Origin: Henriciella sp.
GTDB taxonomy: Bacteria; Pseudomonadota; Alphaproteobacteria; Caulobacterales; Hyphomonadaceae
NCBI RefSeq assembly: GCF_029936995.1
Contig: NZ_JAPYRE010000001.1
Span: 124,001 to 188,000 of the forward strand
Length of the DNA stretch: 64,000 nt
Direction of reading: 5' to 3'
Positions 8,424 through 17,147 of this stretch are shown piece after piece; positions within the stretch are counted from its first letter, which is position 1; every line of letters begins with the position of its first letter. The notes under the pieces were generated by a model that was not told where the DNA came from, did not search any database, and saw only the letters and a list, made by a program, of their open reading frames with translations. The position numbers and the translations under genes were made by a program.

Positions 8424-9671
8424 ATGCAGCGCACGGTTTTGAAATTCGGCGGAACGTCGGTCGCAGACCTCGACCGCATCGCGCATGTGGCGGACATTGT
8501 CGCCTGGCGCGCGAAACAGGGCGAGCAACTCGCCGTGATCGTTTCCGCCATGGCAGGTGAGACCAACAAGCTCGTCGCCCATGCGCGCGGTGCCGCAGGG
8601 GATGGCCTGACAGGGCCGGACTTTGACGATGAATATGACGTCGTCGTTTCTTCCGGTGAACAGGTCACGAGCGGACTGCTGGCCCTGGCGCTGCGCAAGC
8701 GCGGCCTGAAAGCACGCAGCTGGCTTGGCTGGCAGCTCGCCATGAAGACCAGCTCCGCGCACGGCAGCGCACGTATCCAGGGGTTTGAGGATTCCGGCCT
8801 GGCCGACGCGGTCGCGGAAGGCGAGGTCGCTGTGATCGCCGGTTTCCAGGGCGTGACCGATGCGGCCCGCGTCTCGACGCTCGGCCGCGGCGGTTCGGAT
8901 ACAAGTGCGGTCGCTGTCGCAGCGGCACTGGGCGCAGATTCGTGCGATATCTATACTGATGTCGACGGGGTCTACACGACCGATCCCCGGATCGTGCCGC
9001 AGGCGCGCCGGCTCGAGAAGATTTCCTATGAAGAGATGCTGGAAATGGCATCGCTGGGGGCGAAAGTCCTCCAGACACGGTCGGTCGAAATGGCCATGAA
9101 CCACCAGGTCAAGGTACGCGTGCTTTCGAGTTTTGCCGCCCCCGGCGACGAAAATCAGGGCACCTATGTCTGCAGTGAGGATGAGATCTTGGAAAAGCAG
9201 GTCGTTAACGGAGTCACATATTCACGCGATGAAGCGAAGGTCACCCTCTACGGGGTGGAGGACAAGCCCGGTGTCTCGGCGCGCATCTTCTCCATGCTGG
9301 CTGATGCCGGCGTGAACGTCGACATGATTGTCCAGGCGAATGCGCGCGGCCCGGAACGCGCCAACATGGTGTTCACCTGTACCAGCGCCGATAGCACAAA
9401 AGCTGAGCAGCACCTGCTCGATCATAAGGACGATATCGGCTTTGAAAGCCTGTCTGTGTCCGGCGATGTCGCTAAAGTTTCAGTCATTGGCGTCGGCATG
9501 AAAAGCCATACAGGCGTCGCTGGCACAATGTTCGATGCGCTCTACAGGCGGGGCATCAATATCGACGTGATTTCGACCTCCGAAATCAAGATATCGGTAC
9601 TTATAGATGCAGCCTATACTGAGCTGGCCGTTCGGGCCCTGCACACCGCATTCGGCCTTGACGCAACGTAG
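8424..9671 (+). CDS. lysC: aspartate kinase
   Basis: Catalyses ATP-dependent phosphorylation of L-aspartate, the first step toward lysine, threonine, methionine and diaminopimelate. The 415-residue protein opens with the kinase motif VLKFGGTSVAD, contains GRGGSDTSAVAVAAALGAD and TDVDGVYTTDPR, and ends with two ACT domains (KVTLYGVEDKPGVSARIFS and KVSVIGVGMKSHTGVAGTMF) that usually mediate feedback inhibition by lysine and threonine. The ATG at 8424 is preferred over one 24 bases upstream: it has GCGAGG before it and matches the usual start immediately before the FGGTS strand. Confidence 0.96.
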   Translation: MQRTVLKFGGTSVADLDRIAHVADIVAWRAKQGEQLAVIVSAMAGETNKLVAHARGAAGDGLTGPDFDDEYDVVVSSGEQVTSGLLALALRKRGLKARSWLGWQLAMKTSSAHGSARIQGFEDSGLADAVAEGEVAVIAGFQGVTDAARVSTLGRGGSDTSAVAVAAALGADSCDIYTDVDGVYTTDPRIVPQARRLEKISYEEMLEMASLGAKVLQTRSVEMAMNHQVKVRVLSSFAAPGDENQGTYVCSEDEILEKQVVNGVTYSRDEAKVTLYGVEDKPGVSARIFSMLADAGVNVDMIVQANARGPERANMVFTCTSADSTKAEQHLLDHKDDIGFESLSVSGDVAKVSVIGVGMKSHTGVAGTMFDALYRRGINIDVISTSEIKISVLIDAAYTELAVRALHTAFGLDAT

Positions 9672-9697
9672 CTGCACCGTCCAATAGCGGGCAGACC

Positions 9698-11971
9698 ATG
9701 CCCCAGACCTTTTCCGTCCCCAGGCTGCTTATCAATCGCCTCCGCAATGTCATGGCGGGTGATATGGAGGCCGATACACGCCTGCAGAAGGTCGTGACCC
9801 TCATCGCGGGTACGATGGTTGCGGATGTGTGCTCGATCTATAAGCGCACCGATAGCGACGAACTCGAGCTGGTCGCCACAGAGGGCCTGAGCGTGAGTGC
9901 CGTCCACCAGACGCGTCTTGGTCTGTCGGAAGGGCTGGTCGGCCAGATCGCGCTATCAGGTGAGCCGCTCTCGATACAGGATGCCCCGCGTCACAGGGCC
10001 TTCTCCTACCGCCCGGAGACGGGAGAAGATCCCTACCACGCCTTTCTCGGTGTGCCGATCCTGCGTGGGGGCCGTGTGATCGGCGTCCTCACCGTCCAGA
10101 ACCGCACCGAGCGGATCTATGAAGAAGACGAAATCGACAGCCTGCAGACCATTGCCATGGTCCTGGCCGAAGTGGTTGCGGCCGAGGCGCCGACCGCCGG
10201 TCCTGGCGCCGCGCAGCGAGAGGCGCGCCCGGTCAATCTGCGCGGGCGCATCCTCTGTGACGGGCTGGGTCTTGGCGCGGCGAAGCTGCATGACCCGGTC
10301 GTTTCCCCGGCCCGCTACTTCACCGAAGACCCCGAGGCTGAGGCCCGGCGGCTGCGCAATGCGCTGACCACGCTCAGGGAGTCCCTCGACCGCATGCTCG
10401 CCAGCGATGTCAGCGCGATCTTTGGCGAACCGCGCGAAGTGCTAGAGGCGTTCAAGATGCTGGCGGGCGACCCCGTCTGGGCCAAGCGCCTTGAAGAGAC
10501 GGTCAAATCCGGCCTGTCGGCCGAAGCAGCCGTGGATCGTTCGCGGCGTGAGCACAAGATCAAGCTGGAGAACGCCAACGACCCCTATCTGCGTGAGCGG
10601 CTTCATGACCTGGAAGATCTCGACAATCGCCTGTTGCGTATTCTTTCCGGGGGAGATGGCTCGGCGTCGAACGGAGATGATGGCGATACGGATGTTCAGG
10701 AAGTGCTGATTGCGCGGCGCCTCGGTCCGGCCGAACTGTTGGAGTACCGTAATTCCGGGCTGGCGGCCATTGTGCTCGAGGAAGTTGCACCGACAAGCCA
10801 TACAGCGATTGTTGCACGGGCGATGGGAATCCCGACGATTGGCGGGGTCGGCGCGCTTGGCTCGGTCGTCGCGCCCGGCGACCAGCTGATCGTCGATGGC
10901 GAAGAAGGCACGCTGCATATCCGCCCCGATGAGGGCTTGCTGGATGCCTATGAGTCGCGCCGCATTCTCAGGACCGAGCGCCAGGCCGCCTTCCAGGCCC
11001 TGCGCGAGCAGCCTTCACGCACCCGTGACGGCACCGAGATCAGCCTGATGCTGAATGCCGGTCTCGGGATCGACCTTGAGTCGATGGCGCAGACGGGCGC
11101 CGACGGCATCGGCCTGTTCCGCACGGAATTCCAGTTCCTGGTCTCTGACACGCTCCCCCGGATCGATTCCCAGATTGAGCTTTACCGCCGCGTGCTCGAC
11201 TTTGCCGGCGAGCGACCGGTTCATTTCCGGACCCTCGATCTCGGTGGCGACAAACTGCTGCCGCACGCCAATGCCGATGACGAGGAAAACCCGGCGCTCG
11301 GCTGGCGCTCCATACGATTCGCGCTGGACCGTCCGGGCCTCTTCCGGCGTCAGCTGCGCGCGCTGGTCAGGGCAGCCGATGGCGGGCCGCTGTCTGTGAT
11401 GTTTCCGATGGTGACGATTGCCGAGGAGTTCTTTGAGGCAAAGGCACTCCTCATGGATGAAATCGAATGGGGCCGCGCGCGGGGACATCCGGCACCGAGC
11501 GAGCTTCGTGTCGGGGCCATGCTTGAGGCCCCGGCCTTTGCCTATGGCCTTTCGGAAGTGGCCGGGGAGGTGGATTTTGTCTCCATCGGCACGAATGATC
11601 TGCTGCAGTTCTTCAATGCGGCCGATCGAATGATGCCCACCGTATCGGAGCGTTATGACGTGGTCAGCCGGCCGGTGATGCGGTTTCTCGATTTTATCAA
11701 GAAGGAATGCGACCGCCTTGGTATCACCGTCTCGATCTGCGGCGAGGTTGCTTCCCGCCCGGTCGAGGCGCTTTGCCTGATCGGTCTCGGCTTTCACACG
11801 CTGTCGATGCCGGCTGCGGGCATCGGCCCGGTCAAGCGCATGTTGCGCTCAATGGACCTGCAATCCTTCGTGGAACCGTTCCGGGAAGCGATATACAGTT
11901 CAAACGGAGCGTTCCGTAACGAAGTGTTAGCCATCACCGAGTTACAGGGAATAGTGGTATCGGATAACTGA
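9698..11971 (+). CDS. ptsP: PTS-Ntr enzyme I (phosphoenolpyruvate-protein phosphotransferase)
   Basis: A 757-residue nitrogen-branch enzyme I, which takes phosphate from PEP and passes it to the HPr-like NPr. Domains in order: an N-terminal GAF domain (about 20-165), the EI N-terminal domain, the swivelling phosphohistidine domain with the active-site His in TSHTAIVARAMGIPT (His368, codon 10799-10801), and the PEP-binding TIM barrel with GIGLFRTEFQFL, RTLDLGGDK, SIGTNDL and the catalytic Cys of ISICGEVASRP (SICGE). The GAF domain separates it from the sugar-PTS enzyme. It lies 26 bases after lysC on the same strand, as in other alphaproteobacteria. Confidence 0.95.
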   Translation: MPQTFSVPRLLINRLRNVMAGDMEADTRLQKVVTLIAGTMVADVCSIYKRTDSDELELVATEGLSVSAVHQTRLGLSEGLVGQIALSGEPLSIQDAPRHRAFSYRPETGEDPYHAFLGVPILRGGRVIGVLTVQNRTERIYEEDEIDSLQTIAMVLAEVVAAEAPTAGPGAAQREARPVNLRGRILCDGLGLGAAKLHDPVVSPARYFTEDPEAEARRLRNALTTLRESLDRMLASDVSAIFGEPREVLEAFKMLAGDPVWAKRLEETVKSGLSAEAAVDRSRREHKIKLENANDPYLRERLHDLEDLDNRLLRILSGGDGSASNGDDGDTDVQEVLIARRLGPAELLEYRNSGLAAIVLEEVAPTSHTAIVARAMGIPTIGGVGALGSVVAPGDQLIVDGEEGTLHIRPDEGLLDAYESRRILRTERQAAFQALREQPSRTRDGTEISLMLNAGLGIDLESMAQTGADGIGLFRTEFQFLVSDTLPRIDSQIELYRRVLDFAGERPVHFRTLDLGGDKLLPHANADDEENPALGWRSIRFALDRPGLFRRQLRALVRAADGGPLSVMFPMVTIAEEFFEAKALLMDEIEWGRARGHPAPSELRVGAMLEAPAFAYGLSEVAGEVDFVSIGTNDLLQFFNAADRMMPTVSERYDVVSRPVMRFLDFIKKECDRLGITVSICGEVASRPVEALCLIGLGFHTLSMPAAGIGPVKRMLRSMDLQSFVEPFREAIYSSNGAFRNEVLAITELQGIVVSDN

Positions 11972-12060
11972 CATCGGGCGTGTGAATTTTGGCAGAGTGT
12001 GGTACAGCCGACACAACCGGTTCAGCCCAAAAAACAATTCCAGCCCATCGGATGCCCGTC

Positions 12061-12972
12061 ATGAGTGATGACGAAGTGCAAAGACATACCCCAGAGGCTT
12101 CAGAAGAAACATCTGATGATAATTCGGCGTCCGCGTCGTTTGATGAAGATGTGACGGAAGCACGCTCTGGACTGATTGATACTTTCACAGCAGGCGGCCG
12201 CCTCAAGGAGGCCCGTCTCCAGCAGGGCCGCTCTCAGGAAGACATTGCGACTGAGCTGAAAGTCAGCCCAAGGGTCATTGAAAACCTCGAGCAGACGATC
12301 CAGCCGCCTGAATACGATATGCGGCGCACGCGCCTGCTGGCCAAGTCCTATGCGAAGATGCTCGGCGTCGATCCAGCTTTCGTCATGGCTGACTTTCCGA
12401 TGGACGAGGAGCAGGAGCTTGCCACGGCAGTTCCCAAGTCATCGGCAACGATCGGTGAAGGACGCGCTAGCCGCTATCTCGTTCCGGTAACAGCGGTTGC
12501 AGGGGCCGTTCTGGCTGTCGGCATTTCCTTTGTCATGCTGAAGCCAGGCGAGATCGCCACTACACGCCAGGATGCGCCTTCGGTTGCTGAACGGGTCGTG
12601 GCGGTCAATACCGCTCAGGAAAGCCTGTTTGCTGAAGAGCCGCTGTCCACCCGTCCGGAAAAGGCCATGCAGCTTGCCATCGTGGCGACTGAACCGGCAT
12701 GGATCGAGATCCGTGGAGCTGACGGGACGATTTTCCGTAGTCGTGTCATGGCGGAGGGGGAAAAATACTACCCCCGCGTGGATGCTGGCTGGACGGTCAC
12801 CGCACAGGATGGCAGTGCGTTCGAATGGCGCGTTGATGGTGAATTCGTCGGACGCCTGTCCCAGAAGGATCAGCCCGTCTATTCTGCCAGTATCGATGAA
12901 GCCGCCACGCTTGCTGCTGAACGCAAGACCCCGTCCCTCGCGGCGACCTCCAATAGCCGGCCTGCCCGGTAG
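12061..12972 (+). CDS. RodZ-like helix-turn-helix membrane protein
   Basis: About 303 residues: an acidic N-terminal stretch; a cytoplasmic HTH of RodZ type (GGRLKEARLQQGRSQEDIA, then LKVSPRVIENLEQ); a single transmembrane helix near residues 140-162 (YLVPVTAVAGAVLAVGISFV); and a periplasmic beta-domain (AIVATEPAWIEIRGADG, then VDAGWTVTAQDG) resembling DUF4115. RodZ links MreB filaments to the wall-synthesis machinery at the inner membrane. Homology is clear at the domain level; use of the name for this gene is inferred. The start at MSDDEVQ is chosen; an ATG three codons upstream is equally possible. It lies about 90 bases after ptsP. Confidence 0.8.
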   Translation: MSDDEVQRHTPEASEETSDDNSASASFDEDVTEARSGLIDTFTAGGRLKEARLQQGRSQEDIATELKVSPRVIENLEQTIQPPEYDMRRTRLLAKSYAKMLGVDPAFVMADFPMDEEQELATAVPKSSATIGEGRASRYLVPVTAVAGAVLAVGISFVMLKPGEIATTRQDAPSVAERVVAVNTAQESLFAEEPLSTRPEKAMQLAIVATEPAWIEIRGADGTIFRSRVMAEGEKYYPRVDAGWTVTAQDGSAFEWRVDGEFVGRLSQKDQPVYSASIDEAATLAAERKTPSLAATSNSRPAR

Positions 12973-12993
12973 CACCGTTTCCCGACAATGCCC

Positions 12994-13024
12994 CAAAAAA
13001 AGCCGACCCTGTCCGGGGCCGGCT
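12994..13024 (-). terminator. rho-independent terminator of the minus-strand pilus N-domain gene
   Basis: On the minus strand a GC-rich stem (13016-13024 with 13001-13009, containing one G-U pair) is followed by seven T residues. It sits 25 bases after the stop codon of the gene ending at 13049. Confidence 0.75.
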
Positions 13025-13048
13025 CATGATCTCGTACGACGAACGTGC

Positions 13049-13495
13049 TTAACGTGCGTCGTTGAGGGCTTTGGTCTGTTCGGCCTGGCCGAGCGCTTTC
13101 GAGAAGTGATCCTGGGCATCGCCGATCATCGGCGCATCGCGACAGTCCTGTGCGCAGTCATATGTGTATGATGCCCCGCCACGGTTCACCGTTACCATGC
13201 TGGCCGAATCCGCTGTTACGGCGACGTCTGCGGAAACCAGGATGTTGTTGTCATCATCCAGTATGAGGAGATTGGTCGTGCCGAAGGATTTTCCTGTCAG
13301 GAAGACAAGCTTTGAGTCCGCGACGGCGACATCTGCAATATTCTTGTTGCCGATCACCACGCTAGAGGCGGGTTTGGACAGGCGGACCGGCATCGTGGTG
13401 CCGCTCTCGACACTATAGGTCTGGGCTACAGCCGGGCATATGGATGCACCTGCCAGTACCATGGTTGCGGCAAGGAATTTTGCTGAAAACGTCAT
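13049..13495 (-). CDS. stand-alone pilus assembly/secretin N-terminal-like domain protein
   Basis: A secreted protein of 148 residues with a signal peptide (cleavage near ICPAVAQ). The mature part, from MPVRLSKPASSVVIGNKNIA to GTTNLLILDDDNN, aligns by eye with the N-terminal domain of the CpaC secretin encoded at 15663 (STVIELDRAVADVVITNPEI and GETNAFLFDRNGN). It therefore carries only the T2SS/T3SS pilus-formation N domain without the secretin pore. The start at MTFSAKF is supported by GGAG 8 bases upstream. The C-terminal tail has two Cys (YDCAQDC). It is transcribed away from the flp-cpa operon with its own terminator. A periplasmic accessory role in Tad assembly is plausible. Confidence 0.8.
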   Translation of the reverse strand: MTFSAKFLAATMVLAGASICPAVAQTYSVESGTTMPVRLSKPASSVVIGNKNIADVAVADSKLVFLTGKSFGTTNLLILDDDNNILVSADVAVTADSASMVTVNRGGASYTYDCAQDCRDAPMIGDAQDHFSKALGQAEQTKALNDAR

Positions 13496-13912
13496 GAGGG
13501 CCACTCCGTGGGCAAATCATATGGCCCGACAATAATCGCCATAAGGTTTCCTTATCCCTAACAGGCTGGGTTGGGCGTATCGGCAGGGCTTGTTCTAAGG
13601 CGGGCACAGGGCGCCTTTACGCAAGGCCTATATATATTGTCACGAATGAACACGGGCTGTCCGCAAGCAGGTTCCCGGAAGCCTGGCCAGGCGCATTCGC
13701 AGATATATGAGTGGACTGCCCGGAAAATGCGACCGCTCAAAACCCCGTCATGGCAGGGCTCTCGTGAGGGGGTTAACAGAATGTATTGGAGTGTAGATGA
13801 ATTAAATATTCCGGTTTACTTGATATTCAGCGATCTCATCTAGAACCGATCTCGTTCCGGGAAAAACCGAACAAACGGAACTTGAACAAACTAGATGATG
13901 ATGGAGTCTCCA
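13496..13912. promoter_or_regulatory. 417-base divergent intergenic region upstream of flp
   Basis: No credible gene; short frames here lack ribosome binding sites and family-like sequence. The region becomes AT-rich toward flp (13785-13912) and must hold the divergent promoters of the pilus N-domain gene and flp. A possible half-conserved CtrA-type box (TTAAC at 13773-13777 with a degenerate partner) precedes flp, but the match to TTAA-N7-TTAA is poor. An unstructured 5' leader of up to about 100 bases before flp is possible. Confidence 0.4.
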
Positions 13913-14098
13913 ATGCAAAAGCTTGCACGTCTTTTCAAGAATGAGTCCGGCGCAACTGCTATCGAGTATGGCCTGATTGCTGCCCTGATCGCCGTTGCGA
14001 TCATCGGTGGTGTTACGGCTCTCGGTAACAACGCTGAAGCAACCTTCCAGACCGTTGCCGACGAAATGGGCGGCGCTGGTGAAGAGGGTGACGAATAA
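13913..14098 (+). CDS. flp: Flp-family type IVb prepilin
   Basis: A prepilin of 61 residues: short basic leader (MQKLARLFKNESG), then ATAIEYGLIAALIAVAIIGG, the Flp hydrophobic helix with the conserved Glu and Tyr, and a short acidic tail. CpaA/TadV-type peptidase is expected to cleave after the Gly before ATAIEYG. It is the major subunit of Tad adhesion pili. The ATG at 13913 is chosen because GGAG lies 6 bases upstream; an ATG six codons earlier lacks a site. The gene is followed by a strong terminator, so high pilin expression is probably uncoupled from the assembly genes downstream. Confidence 0.95.
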   Translation: MQKLARLFKNESGATAIEYGLIAALIAVAIIGGVTALGNNAEATFQTVADEMGGAGEEGDE

Positions 14099-14135
14099 GA
14101 AGCCACACTCCCAGTGTCTTACTGGTAAATTCAGG

Positions 14136-14166
14136 GAAGCCGCCGGTCCTGCCGGCGGCTTCTTTC
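14136..14166 (+). terminator. terminator after flp
   Basis: A perfect 11-bp stem (14136-14146 with 14152-14162), five-base loop, then TTT. It lies 38 bases after the flp stop and 77 bases before cpaA, so it probably attenuates rather than fully blocks read-through (inference). Confidence 0.8.
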
Positions 14167-14242
14167 GTATGGGCGGAAAGTAAGTCTTCAGACTTCGATG
14201 ATAGCCGGTTTCCCGGTTTTGTTTGCCGGATAGGGGCCTGCC

Positions 14243-14758
14243 ATGATCAGCGTGCTGTTTGCGATTATATTTCTGGCACTTTGCATCTACGCTGCGGTAC
14301 GCGATGTGGAAACGCTGACGATCACAAATGGTCTCAACGCGATCATCGCCTTTCTCTTTCTTCCCGCGATCATAATCCTGGCGCCCGGCTGGAATATCAC
14401 CGGTGCTCACCTGCTGGCGGGCGGGGTCGCATTTGTCGTCTCCGTACTTCTTTTCATGTTCGGCGTGTTCGGGGGCGGTGACGCGAAAATGATCCCCGGC
14501 GTCATGCTCTGGCTTGGGCCGCAGGCGGCAATGCCATTTGTCATGGTCATGGCGGTGGCGGGCGGTGCACTTGCCGTCTGCGTCGTCCTCGCGCGGAAGT
14601 TCGTCCCGGCCGGCGCAGCCCCCGGTTTCGCGCGCGAAACCCTTCTGGCAGGCAATGGCGTGCCTTATGGCGTGGCCATCGCCGCAGGTGCAATTGCCTG
14701 TATTCCGCTGTCGCCATTGCTACAGCCACTTCATGAATTTCTGAATTCGATCAGTTAA
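14243..14758 (+). CDS. cpaA: prepilin peptidase CpaA/TadV
   Basis: An aspartic membrane peptidase (type IV prepilin peptidase, A24 family) of 171 residues with about five transmembrane segments. The two active-site Asp residues are in AVRDVETLTITN (TM1-TM2 loop) and FGGGDAKMIPG, the GxGDxK-like motif. It lacks the N-terminal methylase domain of PilD, as expected for the short Tad-type enzymes. It processes Flp prepilin and pseudopilins at the inner membrane. First of the assembly genes. Confidence 0.93.
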   Translation: MISVLFAIIFLALCIYAAVRDVETLTITNGLNAIIAFLFLPAIIILAPGWNITGAHLLAGGVAFVVSVLLFMFGVFGGGDAKMIPGVMLWLGPQAAMPFVMVMAVAGGALAVCVVLARKFVPAGAAPGFARETLLAGNGVPYGVAIAAGAIACIPLSPLLQPLHEFLNSIS

Positions 14759-14835
14759 CTATGCTTTAGTCTGTAAGTGCAAATGTGACCCTTGTGATTC
14801 CCGAAGTCTTGGGAAATGAAAAAGAGGGCGCTTAC

Positions 14836-15663
14836 ATGTCTCCAGTCCGTCTGATCATTCTGCTTGTTGCTGGGGCAGCAGCGGTCGGCGCTGCGCTACT
14901 TGTGCGTAGCATGTCGAGCCAGCCAGCCCCCGAGCAAAGCGCTGGCGAGCCGGTTGAGGTCGTGAGGGAAGTCGAAGTCTCCTCAACGCGCGTGCTCGTG
15001 GCCCGCGCGGATATGAGGGTCGGCACGCTCCTGACGCCTGAAGATTTCCAGTGGTCGGACTGGCCGGAAAAGGCTGTGAATGCGGGTTACTTTACCCAGG
15101 AAAACAATCCGGGTGCAGTGGAAGAGCTTTCGGGCAGTGTCGTTAAGACCGCTCTTATCGAGGGCGAACCGATTATCGGACAAAAGATTGTCCAGAAGGG
15201 TGACACTGGCTTCATGGCGGCGCTGCTGGCACCCGGCAAACGTGCCATTTCAGTTGAAATATCACCGGAGACGGCTTCAGCGGGCTTCATCCTTCCCGAT
15301 GACCGGGTTGATGTCATCCTCACCTATGATGCCGAGGTTCCGACCGAGCGGGGTATGAGCGAAGCAACATATACGCGCACGGTCATTGAGAATGCCCGTG
15401 TGCTGGCGATCGACCAGATGTTTGGCGAGATGGACGGGGCGGCAGTCCTGACAGGATCGACCGCGACACTGGAGCTTGCGCCCAAACAGGCAGAGCTACT
15501 GGCACATGCCAGCCGCCTCGGCGCAATCTCACTGGCGCTTCGCAGTGTGTCGGATGCAGACGAGAATGAAGGCGCGGCCATTGCTGATACCGGCCTCCTC
15601 AGCGGCGAAGGCGCCGAGGGCAACCGCGTCAAGGTCTTCAAGAATGGAAGCAGGGGAAGCTGA
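14836..15663 (+). CDS. cpaB: Flp pilus assembly protein CpaB/RcpC
   Basis: A 275-residue periplasmic protein anchored by one N-terminal helix (LIILLVAGAAAVGAALLV). It has an SAF-type domain (TRVLVARADMRVGTLLTPED, then EGEPIIGQKIVQKG) and the RcpC/CpaB C-terminal domain (ISVEISPETASAGFILPDDRVDVIL). The family stabilises the secretin and helps connect it to the inner-membrane complex. The ATG at 14836 is preceded by a GAGGG ribosome site; a longer frame upstream has none. Its stop codon overlaps the cpaC start (TGATG), indicating translational coupling. Confidence 0.92.
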   Translation: MSPVRLIILLVAGAAAVGAALLVRSMSSQPAPEQSAGEPVEVVREVEVSSTRVLVARADMRVGTLLTPEDFQWSDWPEKAVNAGYFTQENNPGAVEELSGSVVKTALIEGEPIIGQKIVQKGDTGFMAALLAPGKRAISVEISPETASAGFILPDDRVDVILTYDAEVPTERGMSEATYTRTVIENARVLAIDQMFGEMDGAAVLTGSTATLELAPKQAELLAHASRLGAISLALRSVSDADENEGAAIADTGLLSGEGAEGNRVKVFKNGSRGS

Positions 15664-17138
15664 TGCCCGCTAGCAGTTTCATGAGGAAATCCTTCCTCGC
15701 AGGCCTGGCCTGCTTTGCCTTGGCCGCGCCCGCTGGTTCGCAGAACCTCATGGGCGTGTCCGTCATGCAGCCTGGTGAGACCGATGTGTCCCAGACGGTC
15801 AAGCTCGGCCTGAACAAGTCGACCGTGATCGAACTGGACCGGGCAGTGGCTGACGTCGTCATTACCAACCCGGAAATTGCCGATGCGGTCGTGCAGACAT
15901 CGAGGCGCCTTATCTTCCGGGGGATCGAGGTCGGCGAAACGAACGCCTTCCTGTTCGACCGGAACGGCAATCCGCTCCTGAACCTGGAAATCATCGTCGA
16001 TGCCGATACCGCAGCGCTCGAAACACTGATTTCCCGCTATGTCCCGAATGCGCGCGTCGACGTTGAGAGTGTCGGCGGGAACATCGTGGTCAGCGGCGAA
16101 GTCGAAAACATGATGCAGTCCGATCAGGTGGTGCGCCTGGTGAAAGCCTATTCCGGCGGCGGTGATGACGTCGAGCCGGTAAATATGCTTTCGGTAGCTG
16201 CAAAAGACCAGGTGATGCTTGAGGTGCGCGTCGTTGAGATGCAGCGCTCTGTCGTCAAACAGCTTGGCATCGACCTGGCCGGGCGTACGATCGGCAGCCT
16301 TGAGGATGTGCTGAACTTCGACTTCGCCTCAACGACGAACTTCAACGTCCAGGGGCAGGCGCTCGGCGGTCTTGGCTTTGATCCGAGCTATACGACACAG
16401 GACGCGAATGGGCGGACCACCAATATCGGTGCCGAGATTGACGCCCTCGAACGTATCGGGATTGTCCGGACACTGGCGGAGCCGAATATATCGGCGGTCT
16501 CCGGCGAGTCGGCCAAGTTCCTGGCGGGCGGTGAGTTTCCCGTGCCGGTCGGCCAGGACAATAATGGCCGGATTTCCGTGGAGTTCAAACAGTACGGTGT
16601 CGGGCTCGGGTTTACCCCGGTTGTACTGTCGGAAGGGCGGATCTCGCTCAAGGTCTCGACAGAGGTTTCAGAACTGACCAATCAGGGCTCTTTCCAGGGC
16701 CAGTCGGTGGCGGGGACCGATGATGATGGCAACATCATCACAGCACAGACGCTTACGATCCCGGCACTGACAGTGCGCCGGGCGGAAAGCACGGTCGAGC
16801 TTCCAAGCGGTGGCTCAATGATGATGGCCGGCCTGATCCAGAGCCGGTCACGCCAGACACTCGACCAGCTGCCGGGCCTTAAGAAGCTTCCGGTTCTTGG
16901 TTCACTCTTCCAGTCCCGCGACTTCGTGAATGAGGAAACCGAGCTTGTCGTGATCATCACGCCATATCTGGTCGACCCAACCCAGAAAGGCCGCCTGCGG
17001 ACACCAGCAGACGGATTCGCCAACGCTTCGGACCCCAAAACGATCTTCTTCGGCAAGTTGAACGCCGTGTATGGCCGGGACGGCCAGGAGCTGACAGCCG
17101 ATAACTACAACGCGCCAGTCGGCTTTATCGAGGAATAG
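15663..17138 (+). CDS. cpaC: Tad pilus secretin CpaC/RcpA
   Basis: Outer-membrane secretin of 491 residues forming the gated channel for the Flp pilus. It has a signal peptide (FALAAPAGSQ), an N-terminal pilus-formation domain (about 35-125), a BON/N1-like domain (VESVGGNIVVSGEVENM), then the secretin core with VRTLAEPNISAVSGESAKFL, GGEFPVPV, YGVGLGFTPVVL and the terminal LPVLGSLFQSRDF and ELVVIITPYLV motifs. All secretin signatures are present and the length is usual for RcpA/CpaC. Confidence 0.95.
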   Translation: MPASSFMRKSFLAGLACFALAAPAGSQNLMGVSVMQPGETDVSQTVKLGLNKSTVIELDRAVADVVITNPEIADAVVQTSRRLIFRGIEVGETNAFLFDRNGNPLLNLEIIVDADTAALETLISRYVPNARVDVESVGGNIVVSGEVENMMQSDQVVRLVKAYSGGGDDVEPVNMLSVAAKDQVMLEVRVVEMQRSVVKQLGIDLAGRTIGSLEDVLNFDFASTTNFNVQGQALGGLGFDPSYTTQDANGRTTNIGAEIDALERIGIVRTLAEPNISAVSGESAKFLAGGEFPVPVGQDNNGRISVEFKQYGVGLGFTPVVLSEGRISLKVSTEVSELTNQGSFQGQSVAGTDDDGNIITAQTLTIPALTVRRAESTVELPSGGSMMMAGLIQSRSRQTLDQLPGLKKLPVLGSLFQSRDFVNEETELVVIITPYLVDPTQKGRLRTPADGFANASDPKTIFFGKLNAVYGRDGQELTADNYNAPVGFIEE

Positions 17139-17147
17139 GACGTCATC

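Noticed and set aside
13571-13843. 90-codon frame upstream of flp
   Set aside because: No ribosome site, no protein-like composition, and it lies in the region expected to hold the divergent promoters.
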